Assembly (NCBI GenBank): GCA_900768105.1
Contig: CAAGBQ010000073.1
Coordinates: 1-6,169 of the forward strand
Reading direction: 5' to 3'
DNA from: Oscillospiraceae bacterium
GTDB lineage: Bacteria; Bacillota; Clostridia; Oscillospirales; Ruminococcaceae
DNA length: 6,169 nt
Every line of letters begins with the position of its first letter. The stretch's first letter is position 1. A program made the position numbers and the translations under genes. Shown piece by piece: positions 1 through 4,841 of this stretch. A model generated the notes under the pieces. It did not search any database. It was given only the letters and a program-made list of their open reading frames with translations, and was not told where the DNA came from.

Positions 1-354
1 AGAGCTTCGGAAGATTATTTGGAAACCATGCTGATGATGAAGGAAAAGCATGGCTATATTCGCTCCATTGATGTGGCAAGCTATCTTGGCGTAACAAAAC
101 CCAGCGTAAGCTATGCCACAAAGCGCCTGCGCGAAAACGGCTATATCACCATGGATAAGGAGGGGCTTATCACCCTTACGGAAAAAGGTATGGATATTGC
201 CGCCCGCACTTTGGACCGCCACCATGTGCTCACTGCGTTTTTTGAAAGCCTTGGCGTGGACAATGAAACCGCGGAGGCGGACGCCTGCAAAATTGAGCAC
301 GATATAAGCCAAAAAACCTTTGACGCAATCCGCGCAAGGCTTGAAGAAAAATAA
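1..354 (+). CDS. DtxR/IdeR/MntR-family metal-dependent transcriptional regulator (5' end cut by window)
   Basis: The reading frame is open from base 1, so the true start lies just outside; probably only a few residues are missing, and 117 are visible. This family dimerises when Fe2+ or Mn2+ binds, then represses metal-uptake genes. A winged HTH spans about visible residues 17-68 (recognition region around GVTKPSVSYATKRLRENGY), followed by the dimerisation helices. Candidate ligands are all present: D5 and E8 in the N-terminal EDYLE, H74 in DRHH, and C96, E99, H100 in ACKIEH. The Cys at the position where B. subtilis MntR has Glu99 resembles the DtxR/IdeR (iron) arrangement, so iron is the more likely cofactor; this is inference. 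There is no C-terminal SH3-like domain, giving a short MntR-like architecture. A terminator follows directly, then the feo promoter, so it is a natural candidate regulator of the feo operon. Family confident, metal not. Confidence 0.9.
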   Translation, partial: RASEDYLETMLMMKEKHGYIRSIDVASYLGVTKPSVSYATKRLRENGYITMDKEGLITLTEKGMDIAARTLDRHHVLTAFFESLGVDNETAEADACKIEHDISQKTFDAIRARLEEK

Positions 355-365
355 CCCCCCGACGA

Positions 366-408
366 AAAAAAGCCGCCCCTGCAAAAGAAAAGCAAAGGCG
401 GCTTTTTT
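366..408 (+). terminator. Intrinsic terminator after the DtxR-type gene
   Basis: GCCGCC (372-377) pairs with GGCGGC (397-402). The stem is extended by an A-tract (366-371) against a T-tract (403-408), and a small TGC/GCA stem can form inside the loop. It begins 11 bases after the stop codon. The A-tract before the stem suggests it could also work on the minus strand. Confidence 0.88.
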
Positions 409-502
409 GTTTTAAAAAACGGCGCGCCGCGCAAAAGCGCCCTCCGCAAAAATTGCTGCAAAAAAAGTTATAGAATGAAACAAAAAAATCATTAAAAAGG
501 GG

Positions 503-531
503 TTGACAAATACAGTTAGAACTGCTAAACT
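503..531 (+). promoter_or_regulatory. Sigma-A type promoter of the feo operon
   Basis: The -35 box TTGACA (503-508) matches consensus exactly. A 17-base spacer leads to TAACT-like -10 box TAAACT (526-531, 4 of 6 matches). The expected transcript start is near 538-539, giving a feoA1 leader of about 105 nt. The strong -35 with a weaker -10, overlapped by a dyad, fits a repressible promoter. Confidence 0.75.
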
Positions 532-534
532 GTA
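511..534. promoter_or_regulatory. Dyad over the spacer and -10 box, candidate repressor operator
   Basis: TACAGTT (511-517) and AACTGTA (528-534) form a perfect 7-bp inverted repeat around 10 bases. It covers the end of the spacer and the whole -10 box, so a protein bound here would block RNA polymerase. The DtxR-type regulator encoded just upstream is the obvious candidate ligand, but I know no matching consensus for it; this is inference from position and symmetry. Confidence 0.5.
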
Positions 535-561
535 AAGTGGTTAAGGAAGCTTAACCGCTTT
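534..561. promoter_or_regulatory. GGTTA-N8-TAACC element 1, at the feo transcript start
   Basis: The core GGTTAAGGAAGCTTAACC (539-556) is a perfect 7-bp inverted repeat with a GAAG loop. Outer bases 534-538 and 557-561 extend it to 12 pairs with one G-T position. The core falls almost exactly at the predicted transcript start, so it could be a DNA operator or a 5'-terminal RNA hairpin. It shares length and half-sites with the elements at 608-625 and 1184-1201. Confidence 0.55.
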
Positions 562-565
562 TGCG

Positions 566-636
566 TTCCGTAAAAACGGTTTTGCCGATTTATTTTTTTT
601 CAAATGCGGTTAGCCTGCGCTAACCGGTTTACGGAG
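566..636 (+). promoter_or_regulatory. feoA1 leader fold: helix covering the Shine-Dalgarno plus GGTTA element 2
   Basis: Hairpin 607-626 has an 8-bp perfect stem, CGGTTAGC against GCTAACCG, with loop CTGC; its core 608-625 is the second GGTTA-N8-TAACC element. Around it, TTCCGTAAA (566-574) can pair with TTTACGGAG (628-636), 9 pairs with one G-U at the outer end. That would bury GGAG of the feoA1 Shine-Dalgarno (ACGGAGG, 631-637). Competing pairings exist: local CCGT/ACGG (568-579), and TAACCGC (552-558) with GCGGTTA (606-612). A T-tract (593-600) after a weak CGG/CCG stem (577-587) lies in the loop. The leader could switch state, but no known riboswitch class is recognised. Confidence 0.4.
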
Positions 637-644
637 GAAACAAA

Positions 645-857
645 ATGATGCCCCTTTCACTTGCAAATATCGGTGAGGAAAACCTCATCCTCAAGGTCGG
701 CGGAAGTCCGGAGGTAAGAAAACATCTGGAGGACATCGGCTTCGTCGCCGGAGGAACCGCAACCCTGATTTCTTCTCTCGGCGGAAATGTAATCGTAAAG
801 GTAAAGGAATCCAGAGTTGCAATAAGCGAAGAAATGGCAAGAAAAATTATGGTTTGA
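645..857 (+). CDS. feoA: FeoA-family ferrous iron transport accessory protein (first copy)
   Basis: This is a 70-residue FeoA-like protein, a small cytosolic beta-barrel of SH3-like fold that works with the transporter FeoB. The family pattern is visible: an N-terminal strand (SLANIGEENLILKV), the helix with the hallmark VRKHLEDIGF (about residues 24-33), a GGTATLISSLGGNVIVKV strand pair, and a C-terminal SRVAISEEMARKIMV segment that matches the usual FeoA ending where a residue is followed by regular A-x-x-I. Two ATGs stand in tandem at 645 and 648; the first sits 7 bases after GGAGG (633-637) and is chosen. It is the first gene of the operon and is followed 54 bases later by a second feoA of clearly different sequence, so the two are not a recent duplication. 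Its translation may be controlled by the leader fold. Confidence 0.9.
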   Translation: MMPLSLANIGEENLILKVGGSPEVRKHLEDIGFVAGGTATLISSLGGNVIVKVKESRVAISEEMARKIMV

Positions 858-911
858 CCCATAGTTTTTTAAATATTGCTAATTTTAAAATTATATAAAA
901 GGAGAGAGAGT

Positions 912-1133
912 ATGAAAACACTTCGTGAAGCTGCCATCGGCGATACCGTAAAGGTAGTAAAACTCCATGGCGAAGGCCCCGTAAAGCGCCGCATTATGGA
1001 TATGGGCATTACCAAGGGCGTTGAGATTTATGTCCGCAAGGTTGCCCCTCTCGGCGACCCGATGGAAGTTACCGTTCGCGGATATGAATTGAGCCTCCGC
1101 AAAGCGGATACCGAAATGATAGAGGTTGAATAA
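912..1133 (+). CDS. feoA: FeoA-family ferrous iron transport accessory protein (second copy)
   Basis: This encodes a 73-residue FeoA/SH3-like protein beginning MKTLREAAIGD. The family features are the opening LREAAIGDTVKVVKL strand, the helix VKRRIMDMGITKG (about residues 24-36) with its conserved M-G-I turn, the strand region GVEIYVRKVAPLGDPMEVTVRGYELSLRKADTEMI, and an acidic C-terminus. The G-Y-E-L-S-L-R-K run near residue 56 is the classic FeoA signature and makes this copy closer to typical FeoA than the first. An in-frame ATG at 876 is rejected: the ribosome binding site GGAGAGAG (901-908) precedes the ATG at 912 and lies inside the longer frame. Two FeoA proteins could give different partners or sensors for one FeoB; that role is inference. 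feoB starts 83 bases downstream. Confidence 0.92.
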   Translation: MKTLREAAIGDTVKVVKLHGEGPVKRRIMDMGITKGVEIYVRKVAPLGDPMEVTVRGYELSLRKADTEMIEVE

Positions 1134-1183
1134 ATATAACCCCCCGCATAAAACAGTTTATATTAAGTAATTTTTTGAATATA

Positions 1184-1201
1184 GGTTAAAGCAATTTAAC
1201 C
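1184..1201. promoter_or_regulatory. GGTTA-N8-TAACC element 3, before the feoB ribosome binding site
   Basis: GGTTAAAGCAATTTAACC is a perfect 7-bp inverted repeat with a GCAA loop, which is a GNRA tetraloop if transcribed. It ends 2 bases before AAAGGAG (1204-1210 region) and 15 bases before the feoB ATG. The placement mirrors element 2 ahead of feoA1. There is no convincing promoter in this gap, which favours an RNA role such as transcript stabilisation or control of feoB translation, but a DNA operator remains possible. Confidence 0.5.
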
Positions 1202-1216
1202 GAAAGGAGCAGAAGT

Positions 1217-3709
1217 ATGGAAAATCAGATTAAGATTGCCCTTGCGGGCAACCCAAACTGCGGTAAAACAACGCTTTTCAATGCGCTTACCGGCTCCAAC
1301 CAGTTCGTGGGCAACTGGCCCGGCGTAACTGTGGAGAAAAAAGAAGGTAAGCTTAAAAAACACGACGATGTGGTAATTATGGACCTTCCGGGTATATATT
1401 CCCTTTCTCCGTATACCCTTGAAGAAGTCGTAGCCCGTAACTATCTTATTACGGAGCGCCCCGATGCAATTCTCAATATCATCGACGGCACAAACCTTGA
1501 AAGAAACCTTTACCTTACCACCCAGCTTACCGAGCTTGGAATTCCTGTGGTAATTGCCGTAAATATGATGGATGTTGTCCGCAAAAACGGCGATAAAATC
1601 AATATTGCGGAGCTTTCAAGAGAGCTTGGCTGCAAGGTAGTCGAGATTTCCGCCCTGAAGGACGAGGGCGTTATGGAAGCCGCGGAAGCGGCAATCGACG
1701 CCGCAAAGGGAACAAAAACCGTTCCCATGCACACCTTCTCCGGCCCTGTGGAGCACGCAATTGCCCATATTGAGGAAGCTGCCGTACATAATATGCCTCT
1801 TGAGCAGCAGCGCTGGTACGCAATCAAGATTTTTGAGCGCGACGACAAGGTGCTTGAAAAGCTGAACATTCCTGCGGAAACCATGGCGCATATCGAGGAG
1901 GACATCAAGGCCGCGGAAACCGAGCTTGACGATGATTCCGAATCCATCATCACCAACGAGCGTTATGTCTATATCGCACAGGTGCTTAAAGGCTGCTATA
2001 AAAAGAAAAATGCGGGCGGACTTTCCGCTTCCGATAAAATCGATAAAGTTGTAACAAACCGTTGGCTCGGTCTTCCGATTTTTGCGGTGGTTATGTTCCT
2101 TGTTTATTATATCGCCATGGTCGCTGTGGGCGCGCCCGCAACCGACTGGGCAAACGACGGTCTTTTCGGCGAAGGCTGGCACCTTCTCGGAATCGGCAGC
2201 AGCGCATACAGCGATGCTTCCGATGAATACAGCGACGCCGTAACCGCCGCCGGCGCTTTTGTCGATTTCGATACCGAAGCGGACGAATTTGACGCCGACA
2301 CAACCCTCTCCGAGCTTGAAGCATATCAGCCCGAAAGCGAAAACGCCACCGCAACCGCAGAAGTGGTGGATGAAGAAACCCTTGCCACAAGCGATATGAC
2401 CGTTTATTACAGCGAGGTTCCGAAGGATGCGGATGAAGATTCCACCATCGGCACCACCTATCTTGAAGCTGTTGAATACTTCAAGGAAAACGGCTTTGAA
2501 GCTCCGGATCCCGCCGCATACGGCGTTTGGGTGCCCGGTGTTCCGATTCTTGTGGAAAACTTCCTCGACAGCGTTAACTGCGCGGATTGGCTCCATGGTC
2601 TTATCATCGACGGTATCGTCGCCGGTGTTGGCGCGGTCCTCGGCTTTGTTCCCCAAATGCTTGTTCTGTTCCTTATGCTTGCATTCCTTGAAGCATGCGG
2701 ATATATGGCAAGAATCGCATTCGTTCTCGACCGTGTTTTCCGTAAATTCGGACTTTCCGGAAAGAGCTTTATCCCTATGCTTATCGGCGTGGGCTGCGGC
2801 GTTCCCGGAATTATGGCTTCCAGAACAATTGAAAATGAACGCGACCGCAGAATGACCATTATGACCACAACCTTTATCCCCTGCGGCGCAAAGGTTCCGT
2901 TTATCGGAATGATTGCCGGTGCACTCTTCGGCGGAAGCCCCTGGGTTTCCACCTCCGCATACTTCATCGGTATGGCTGCAATCATTGTTTCCGGCATTAT
3001 GCTTAAAAAGACAAAGATGTTCTCCGGCGAACCGGCTCCCTTCGTAATGGAGCTGCCCGCATACCATTGGCCCACTTTGAAGAATGTTCTCCGTTCCATG
3101 TGGGAGCGTGGCTGGAGCTTCATCAAGAAAGCGGGAACCATCATCCTTCTTTCCACAATCCTTGTTTGGTTCACCACCTATTTCGGCGTTGTTGACGGCA
3201 AGTTCCAGATGCTTACCGAGGACCAAATCAATTCCTCCATCCTTGCAAAAATCGGCGGACTTATCTCCTGGATATTCATTCCGCTTGGTTGGGGCAATTG
3301 GCAGGCAACCGTTGCTTCCATCACCGGACTTGTTGCAAAGGAAAACATCGTCGGTACTCTCGGTATCCTTTATGGCGGCGAAGGCACTGTATATCAGAAC
3401 CTTGCGGACGCCTTCAACGGAATCACCGGTTATTCCTTCCTTGTATTCAACCTTCTCTGCGCACCTTGCTTCGCGGCAATCGGCGCTATGAAGCGTGAAA
3501 TGAACAACGCAAAATGGACCTGGTTCGCAATCGGTTATCAGTGCGGTTTTGCTTATGCAATCGGCCTTATGATTAACCAGTTCGGCAACGCCATCACCGG
3601 TCATGTAAATATCATCGGTCTTATCGCTGCCGTTGCTGTTCTTGCGTTTATGCTCTATATGCTCTTCAAGCCCTATAAGGAAGCAACAAAGCTTTCCGCA
3701 AAGGTTTGA
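1217..3709 (+). CDS. feoB: FeoB, Fe2+ transport G protein with an acidic extracellular insertion
   Basis: At 830 residues this is a full-length Fe2+ importer of the cytoplasmic membrane. The N-terminal G domain shows G1 GNPNCGKT (11-18), G2 region with NWPGVTVE (33-40), G3 DLPG (56-59), G4 NMMD (116-119) and G5 SAL (145-147). A helical GDI-like segment follows to about 270. The membrane part starts with TM1 (283-305) and contains the core motifs GCGVPG (526-531) and PCGAKVP (555-561), the TGLVAKENIVGT segment, and CAPC (748-751); a last TM precedes the C-terminus. Residues 331-435, between TM1 and TM2 and so predicted outside the cell, carry about 30 Asp/Glu and only 2 Lys. Many FeoB proteins lack this stretch (E. 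coli FeoB is about 773 residues). Start ATG is supported by AAAGGAG upstream. The Cys-rich tail found on some FeoB proteins is here a separate gene. Confidence 0.97.
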   Translation: MENQIKIALAGNPNCGKTTLFNALTGSNQFVGNWPGVTVEKKEGKLKKHDDVVIMDLPGIYSLSPYTLEEVVARNYLITERPDAILNIIDGTNLERNLYLTTQLTELGIPVVIAVNMMDVVRKNGDKINIAELSRELGCKVVEISALKDEGVMEAAEAAIDAAKGTKTVPMHTFSGPVEHAIAHIEEAAVHNMPLEQQRWYAIKIFERDDKVLEKLNIPAETMAHIEEDIKAAETELDDDSESIITNERYVYIAQVLKGCYKKKNAGGLSASDKIDKVVTNRWLGLPIFAVVMFLVYYIAMVAVGAPATDWANDGLFGEGWHLLGIGSSAYSDASDEYSDAVTAAGAFVDFDTEADEFDADTTLSELEAYQPESENATATAEVVDEETLATSDMTVYYSEVPKDADEDSTIGTTYLEAVEYFKENGFEAPDPAAYGVWVPGVPILVENFLDSVNCADWLHGLIIDGIVAGVGAVLGFVPQMLVLFLMLAFLEACGYMARIAFVLDRVFRKFGLSGKSFIPMLIGVGCGVPGIMASRTIENERDRRMTIMTTTFIPCGAKVPFIGMIAGALFGGSPWVSTSAYFIGMAAIIVSGIMLKKTKMFSGEPAPFVMELPAYHWPTLKNVLRSMWERGWSFIKKAGTIILLSTILVWFTTYFGVVDGKFQMLTEDQINSSILAKIGGLISWIFIPLGWGNWQATVASITGLVAKENIVGTLGILYGGEGTVYQNLADAFNGITGYSFLVFNLLCAPCFAAIGAMKREMNNAKWTWFAIGYQCGFAYAIGLMINQFGNAITGHVNIIGLIAAVAVLAFMLYMLFKPYKEATKLSAKV

Positions 3710-3756
3710 TTTTCGCAAAAGCCTATCAAATTTGTTTAAAAAAGGAGTGATTTTCA

Positions 3757-3930
3757 ATGCTCGACTGGCTTTCTGCAAACCTCTCAACAATAATTATTTC
3801 TGCAATACTATTAGCCATAGTGATCTCAATCTCCGTTTATCTTTATAACCAGAAGAAAAAAGGAAAATCCTCCTGTGGCTGCAACTGTGCGCACTGTGCT
3901 TTGCACGGCCAGTGCCACGGCGGCAAATAA
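3757..3930 (+). CDS. FeoB-associated Cys-rich membrane peptide, 57 residues
   Basis: A small gene begins 47 bases after feoB with GGAG at 3744-3747, 9 bases before its ATG. The 57-residue product has a short N-terminus (MLDWLSANLS), one hydrophobic segment (about residues 11-30), a basic stop-transfer NQKKKGK, and a Cys/His-rich tail with C40, C42, C44, C47, C53 plus H46, H50 and H54. This matches the small FeoB-associated Cys-rich membrane proteins usually found directly after feoB in Clostridia (the family catalogued in Pfam under the misleading name attachment protein P12). The positive stretch after the TM suggests the Cys cluster is cytosolic, where it could bind Fe2+ leaving FeoB or sense iron; that is inference, since no function is established that I know of. 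The operon terminator follows about 60 bases later. Confidence 0.9.
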   Translation: MLDWLSANLSTIIISAILLAIVISISVYLYNQKKKGKSSCGCNCAHCALHGQCHGGK

Positions 3931-3940
3931 AGCGCAAAAA

Positions 3941-3984
3941 GGCGATTTTTCGCCGCCCGACGAATGTGGCTCCGCCACCTTCGT
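3941..3984 (+). other. Two small hairpins between the Cys-rich gene and the operon terminator
   Basis: GGCGA-TTTT-CGCC type pairing at 3941-3954 is followed by ACGAA-t-GTGGC paired with GCCAC-c-TTCGT (3960-3970 and 3974-3984, loop TCC). Neither has a U-tract, so they are not terminators by themselves. They may protect the 3' end of the feo mRNA or be fragments of a GC-rich palindromic repeat. Confidence 0.45.
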
Positions 3985-3991
3985 AAAGCAA

Positions 3992-4024
3992 AAAAAGGGA
4001 GGCACTCCGCGTGCCTCCCTTTTT
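3992..4024 (+). terminator. Strong intrinsic terminator of the feo operon
   Basis: GGGAGGCAC (3997-4005) pairs with GTGCCTCCC (4011-4019) around TCCGC. An A-tract before (3992-3996) and a T-tract after (4020-4024) extend the stem and supply the U-run. The A-run at 3990-3996 gives a good U-run on the minus strand too, so it should also stop leftward transcription from 4293. Confidence 0.95.
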
Positions 4025-4028
4025 GTTC

Positions 4029-4110
4029 GGTAAATTTAACGGCAAATGCCGCACGGCAAATTTGCGCCGCGGCAGCCCCGCGCGAACCTTCCCCAAAGGG
4101 GAAGGCGCAA
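4029..4110. repeat. Palindrome-rich segment with an inverted relative of the 6102 repeat
   Basis: Several dyads crowd here: CGGCA-AA-TGCCG (4040-4051), GCAAATTTGC (4056-4065), and a perfect CCTTCCCC-AAA-GGGGAAGG (4087-4105). Read on the minus strand, the last continues GTTCGCGCG, close to the GTGGCGCG that follows the same palindrome at 6103-6127. I read this as a partial or decayed copy of the same intergenic repeat in opposite orientation. No coding potential is evident. Confidence 0.5.
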
Positions 4111-4165
4111 AACCCGCCTTGAACAAGCAAGCCGCTAATGCGCCGATTTTAAAAAAATCATATAC

Positions 4166-4200
4166 GCAAAAGGCCCTGCCTAAAAAAGCAGAGCCTTTGC
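4166..4200 (-). terminator. Minus-strand terminator-like hairpin
   Basis: On the minus strand AAAGGCTCTGC pairs with GCAGGGCCTTT (4188-4198 with 4169-4179), 11 pairs with one G-U, extended by a GC/GC pair across a bulged T. On the + strand the same position is a C-A mismatch, so the fold favours a minus-strand RNA. The U-run is short (TTTT within and after the stem), then GCG; a T7 run lies about 10 bases further on. Confidence 0.5.
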
Positions 4201-4293
4201 ATAAAGTGTTTTTCCGGCCTTCTTCAAGTCCAGTTGAAAAAAGGAAAAAACCCATTACTAAAAGAGGGGGGTCGGCATTCATTTCCTGAATAC
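4166..4293 (-). ncRNA. Candidate structured, C-rich small RNA
   Basis: A minus-strand transcript from the consensus promoter at 4300-4328 would start near 4293 and end at the hairpin 4166-4200, about 128 nt. It could fold into a 5' hairpin ATTCA-GGAAA-TGAAT (4291-4277), an unpaired C-rich stretch with CCCCCC (4271-4266), and a long hairpin: inner helix 4234-4243 with 4218-4227 (10 pairs, two G-U, loop CTGGAC) stacked on outer helix 4244-4251 with 4208-4215. All G-U pairs noted occur on the minus strand and would be C-A mismatches on the + strand. I recognise no Rfam family. The only long frame here runs on through the terminator and repeats, so a protein is unlikely. Existence as a transcript is inferred, not shown. 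Confidence 0.45.
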
Positions 4294-4299
4294 ACCTAT

Positions 4300-4328
4300 A
4301 TAATATACTCTATTTTTACTTTTGTCAA
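4300..4328 (-). promoter_or_regulatory. Consensus minus-strand promoter
   Basis: Read leftward: TTGACA (4328-4323), a 17-base AT-rich spacer, then TATTAT (4305-4300, 5 of 6 matches). It is at least as close to consensus as the feo promoter. It points away from the gene at 4432 and into a stretch without genes, so it needs an RNA product to explain it. Confidence 0.65.
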
Positions 4329-4431
4329 GCATTTTAGGAAAGTTTTTGAACAAAAATACAAATTTTTGACGGATTGTGCCTCAACGGCAAGGCGAACGCC
4401 TATTTTCACCCACTGCAACCGGAGGTTAAAT
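4329..4431 (+). other. Upstream region of the second operon, promoter unclear
   Basis: This stretch should hold the promoter and leader of the gene at 4432. I see only weak candidates, the best being TTAGGA (4334-4339), 17 bases, TACAAA (4357-4362). A short dyad AGGCG-AA-CGCCT lies at 4390-4401. The ribosome binding site GGAGG (4421-4425) is strong. A near-match to the GGTTA-N8-TAACC element (GGTTA 4424-4428, TAACA 4437-4441) overlaps the ribosome binding site and start codon. Confidence 0.35.
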
Positions 4432-4812
4432 ATGTCTAACAGCGAAAACGGGCGGCAGTTAAGTGCCGCAGCAATAAAATATCTGCTCGCCATGGGTGAG
4501 CTTTGCGACAAAAACGGAAAAACCCGTTCGGTGGATATTGCCGCGCGGATAAATGTTTCAAAGCCCTCCGCACATTCAATGATAAATAATCTTTGCGCCG
4601 CGGGTCTTACCAAAAAAGAACGCTACGGCGCGGTTTATCTGACGGAGGAGGGCAAGGCTGCCGCTTTGCGTTACGGCAAATGCTATGCTCCGCTGCACCG
4701 GCGGATGGCGGAGCTTCTCGGCTTTGACGGAGAAGCCTGTCAAAACGCCGCCTGCGAAATTCTTGCAAAGGCGCCGGAGCAGCTTGAGTCCATAGCAAAG
4801 CGCCTTGGCTGA
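4432..4812 (+). CDS. DtxR-like winged-helix regulator with most metal ligands lost
   Basis: The 126-residue product has a winged HTH (about residues 14-78; core VDIAARINVSKPSAHSMINNLCAAGL, shown here in part as motif KPSAHSM at 44-50) and a short helical dimerisation segment. It aligns well with the regulator at 1-354. Against that paralogue, the ligand positions read D to K16, E to L19, H to A86, C kept as C108, E to L111 and H to A112. So the primary metal site of DtxR/MntR is essentially absent, and regulation by another signal, or by Cys residues (C25, C55, C84, C103, C108), is possible. An upstream in-frame start at 4234 is rejected: GGAGG at 4421-4425 lies 6 bases before the ATG at 4432, and the extension is unlike any DtxR N-terminus. 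The next gene starts 29 bases after the stop, so they are probably co-transcribed. Confidence 0.8.
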   Translation: MSNSENGRQLSAAAIKYLLAMGELCDKNGKTRSVDIAARINVSKPSAHSMINNLCAAGLTKKERYGAVYLTEEGKAAALRYGKCYAPLHRRMAELLGFDGEACQNAACEILAKAPEQLESIAKRLG

Positions 4813-4841
4813 AAAAAACAAAAACGGGAGGCGAAGAAAAA

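Noticed and set aside
572..600. A transcription attenuator (CGG-TTTTG-CCG followed by A-T8) in the feoA1 leader
   Set aside because: The stem has only three strong pairs plus three A-U pairs across an A-A mismatch, too weak to call a terminator. It is mentioned only as a competing structure.
854..882. An internal promoter before the second feoA (TTGACC near 854)
   Set aside because: No acceptable -10 box is found at 16-18 bases spacing.
876..911. An earlier start for the second FeoA
   Set aside because: GGAGAGAG at 901-908 lies inside that extension and fits the ATG at 912, which gives a standard-length FeoA.
1616..3790. A long open frame on the minus strand opposite feoB (724 codons)
   Set aside because: It is antisense to a clear FeoB with all G motifs, has no recognisable domain or ribosome binding site, and results from codon bias of the + strand gene.
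3794..4282. A minus-strand frame of 162 codons downstream of the minus-strand promoter
   Set aside because: It runs through both terminators, the palindromic repeat and the antisense of the Cys-rich gene, and the protein has no family features. A non-coding RNA explains the promoter better.
4276..4304. A + strand promoter using TATAAT at 4299-4304 for the gene at 4432
   Set aside because: The matching -35 position reads CATTCA and there is no extended -10 TG; the same bases form the -10 of a much better minus-strand promoter.
4234..4431. An N-terminal extension of the second regulator starting at 4234
   Set aside because: The strong GGAGG at 4421-4425 directs starting at 4432, and the extension would be translated from intergenic, promoter-bearing sequence with no similarity to DtxR proteins.
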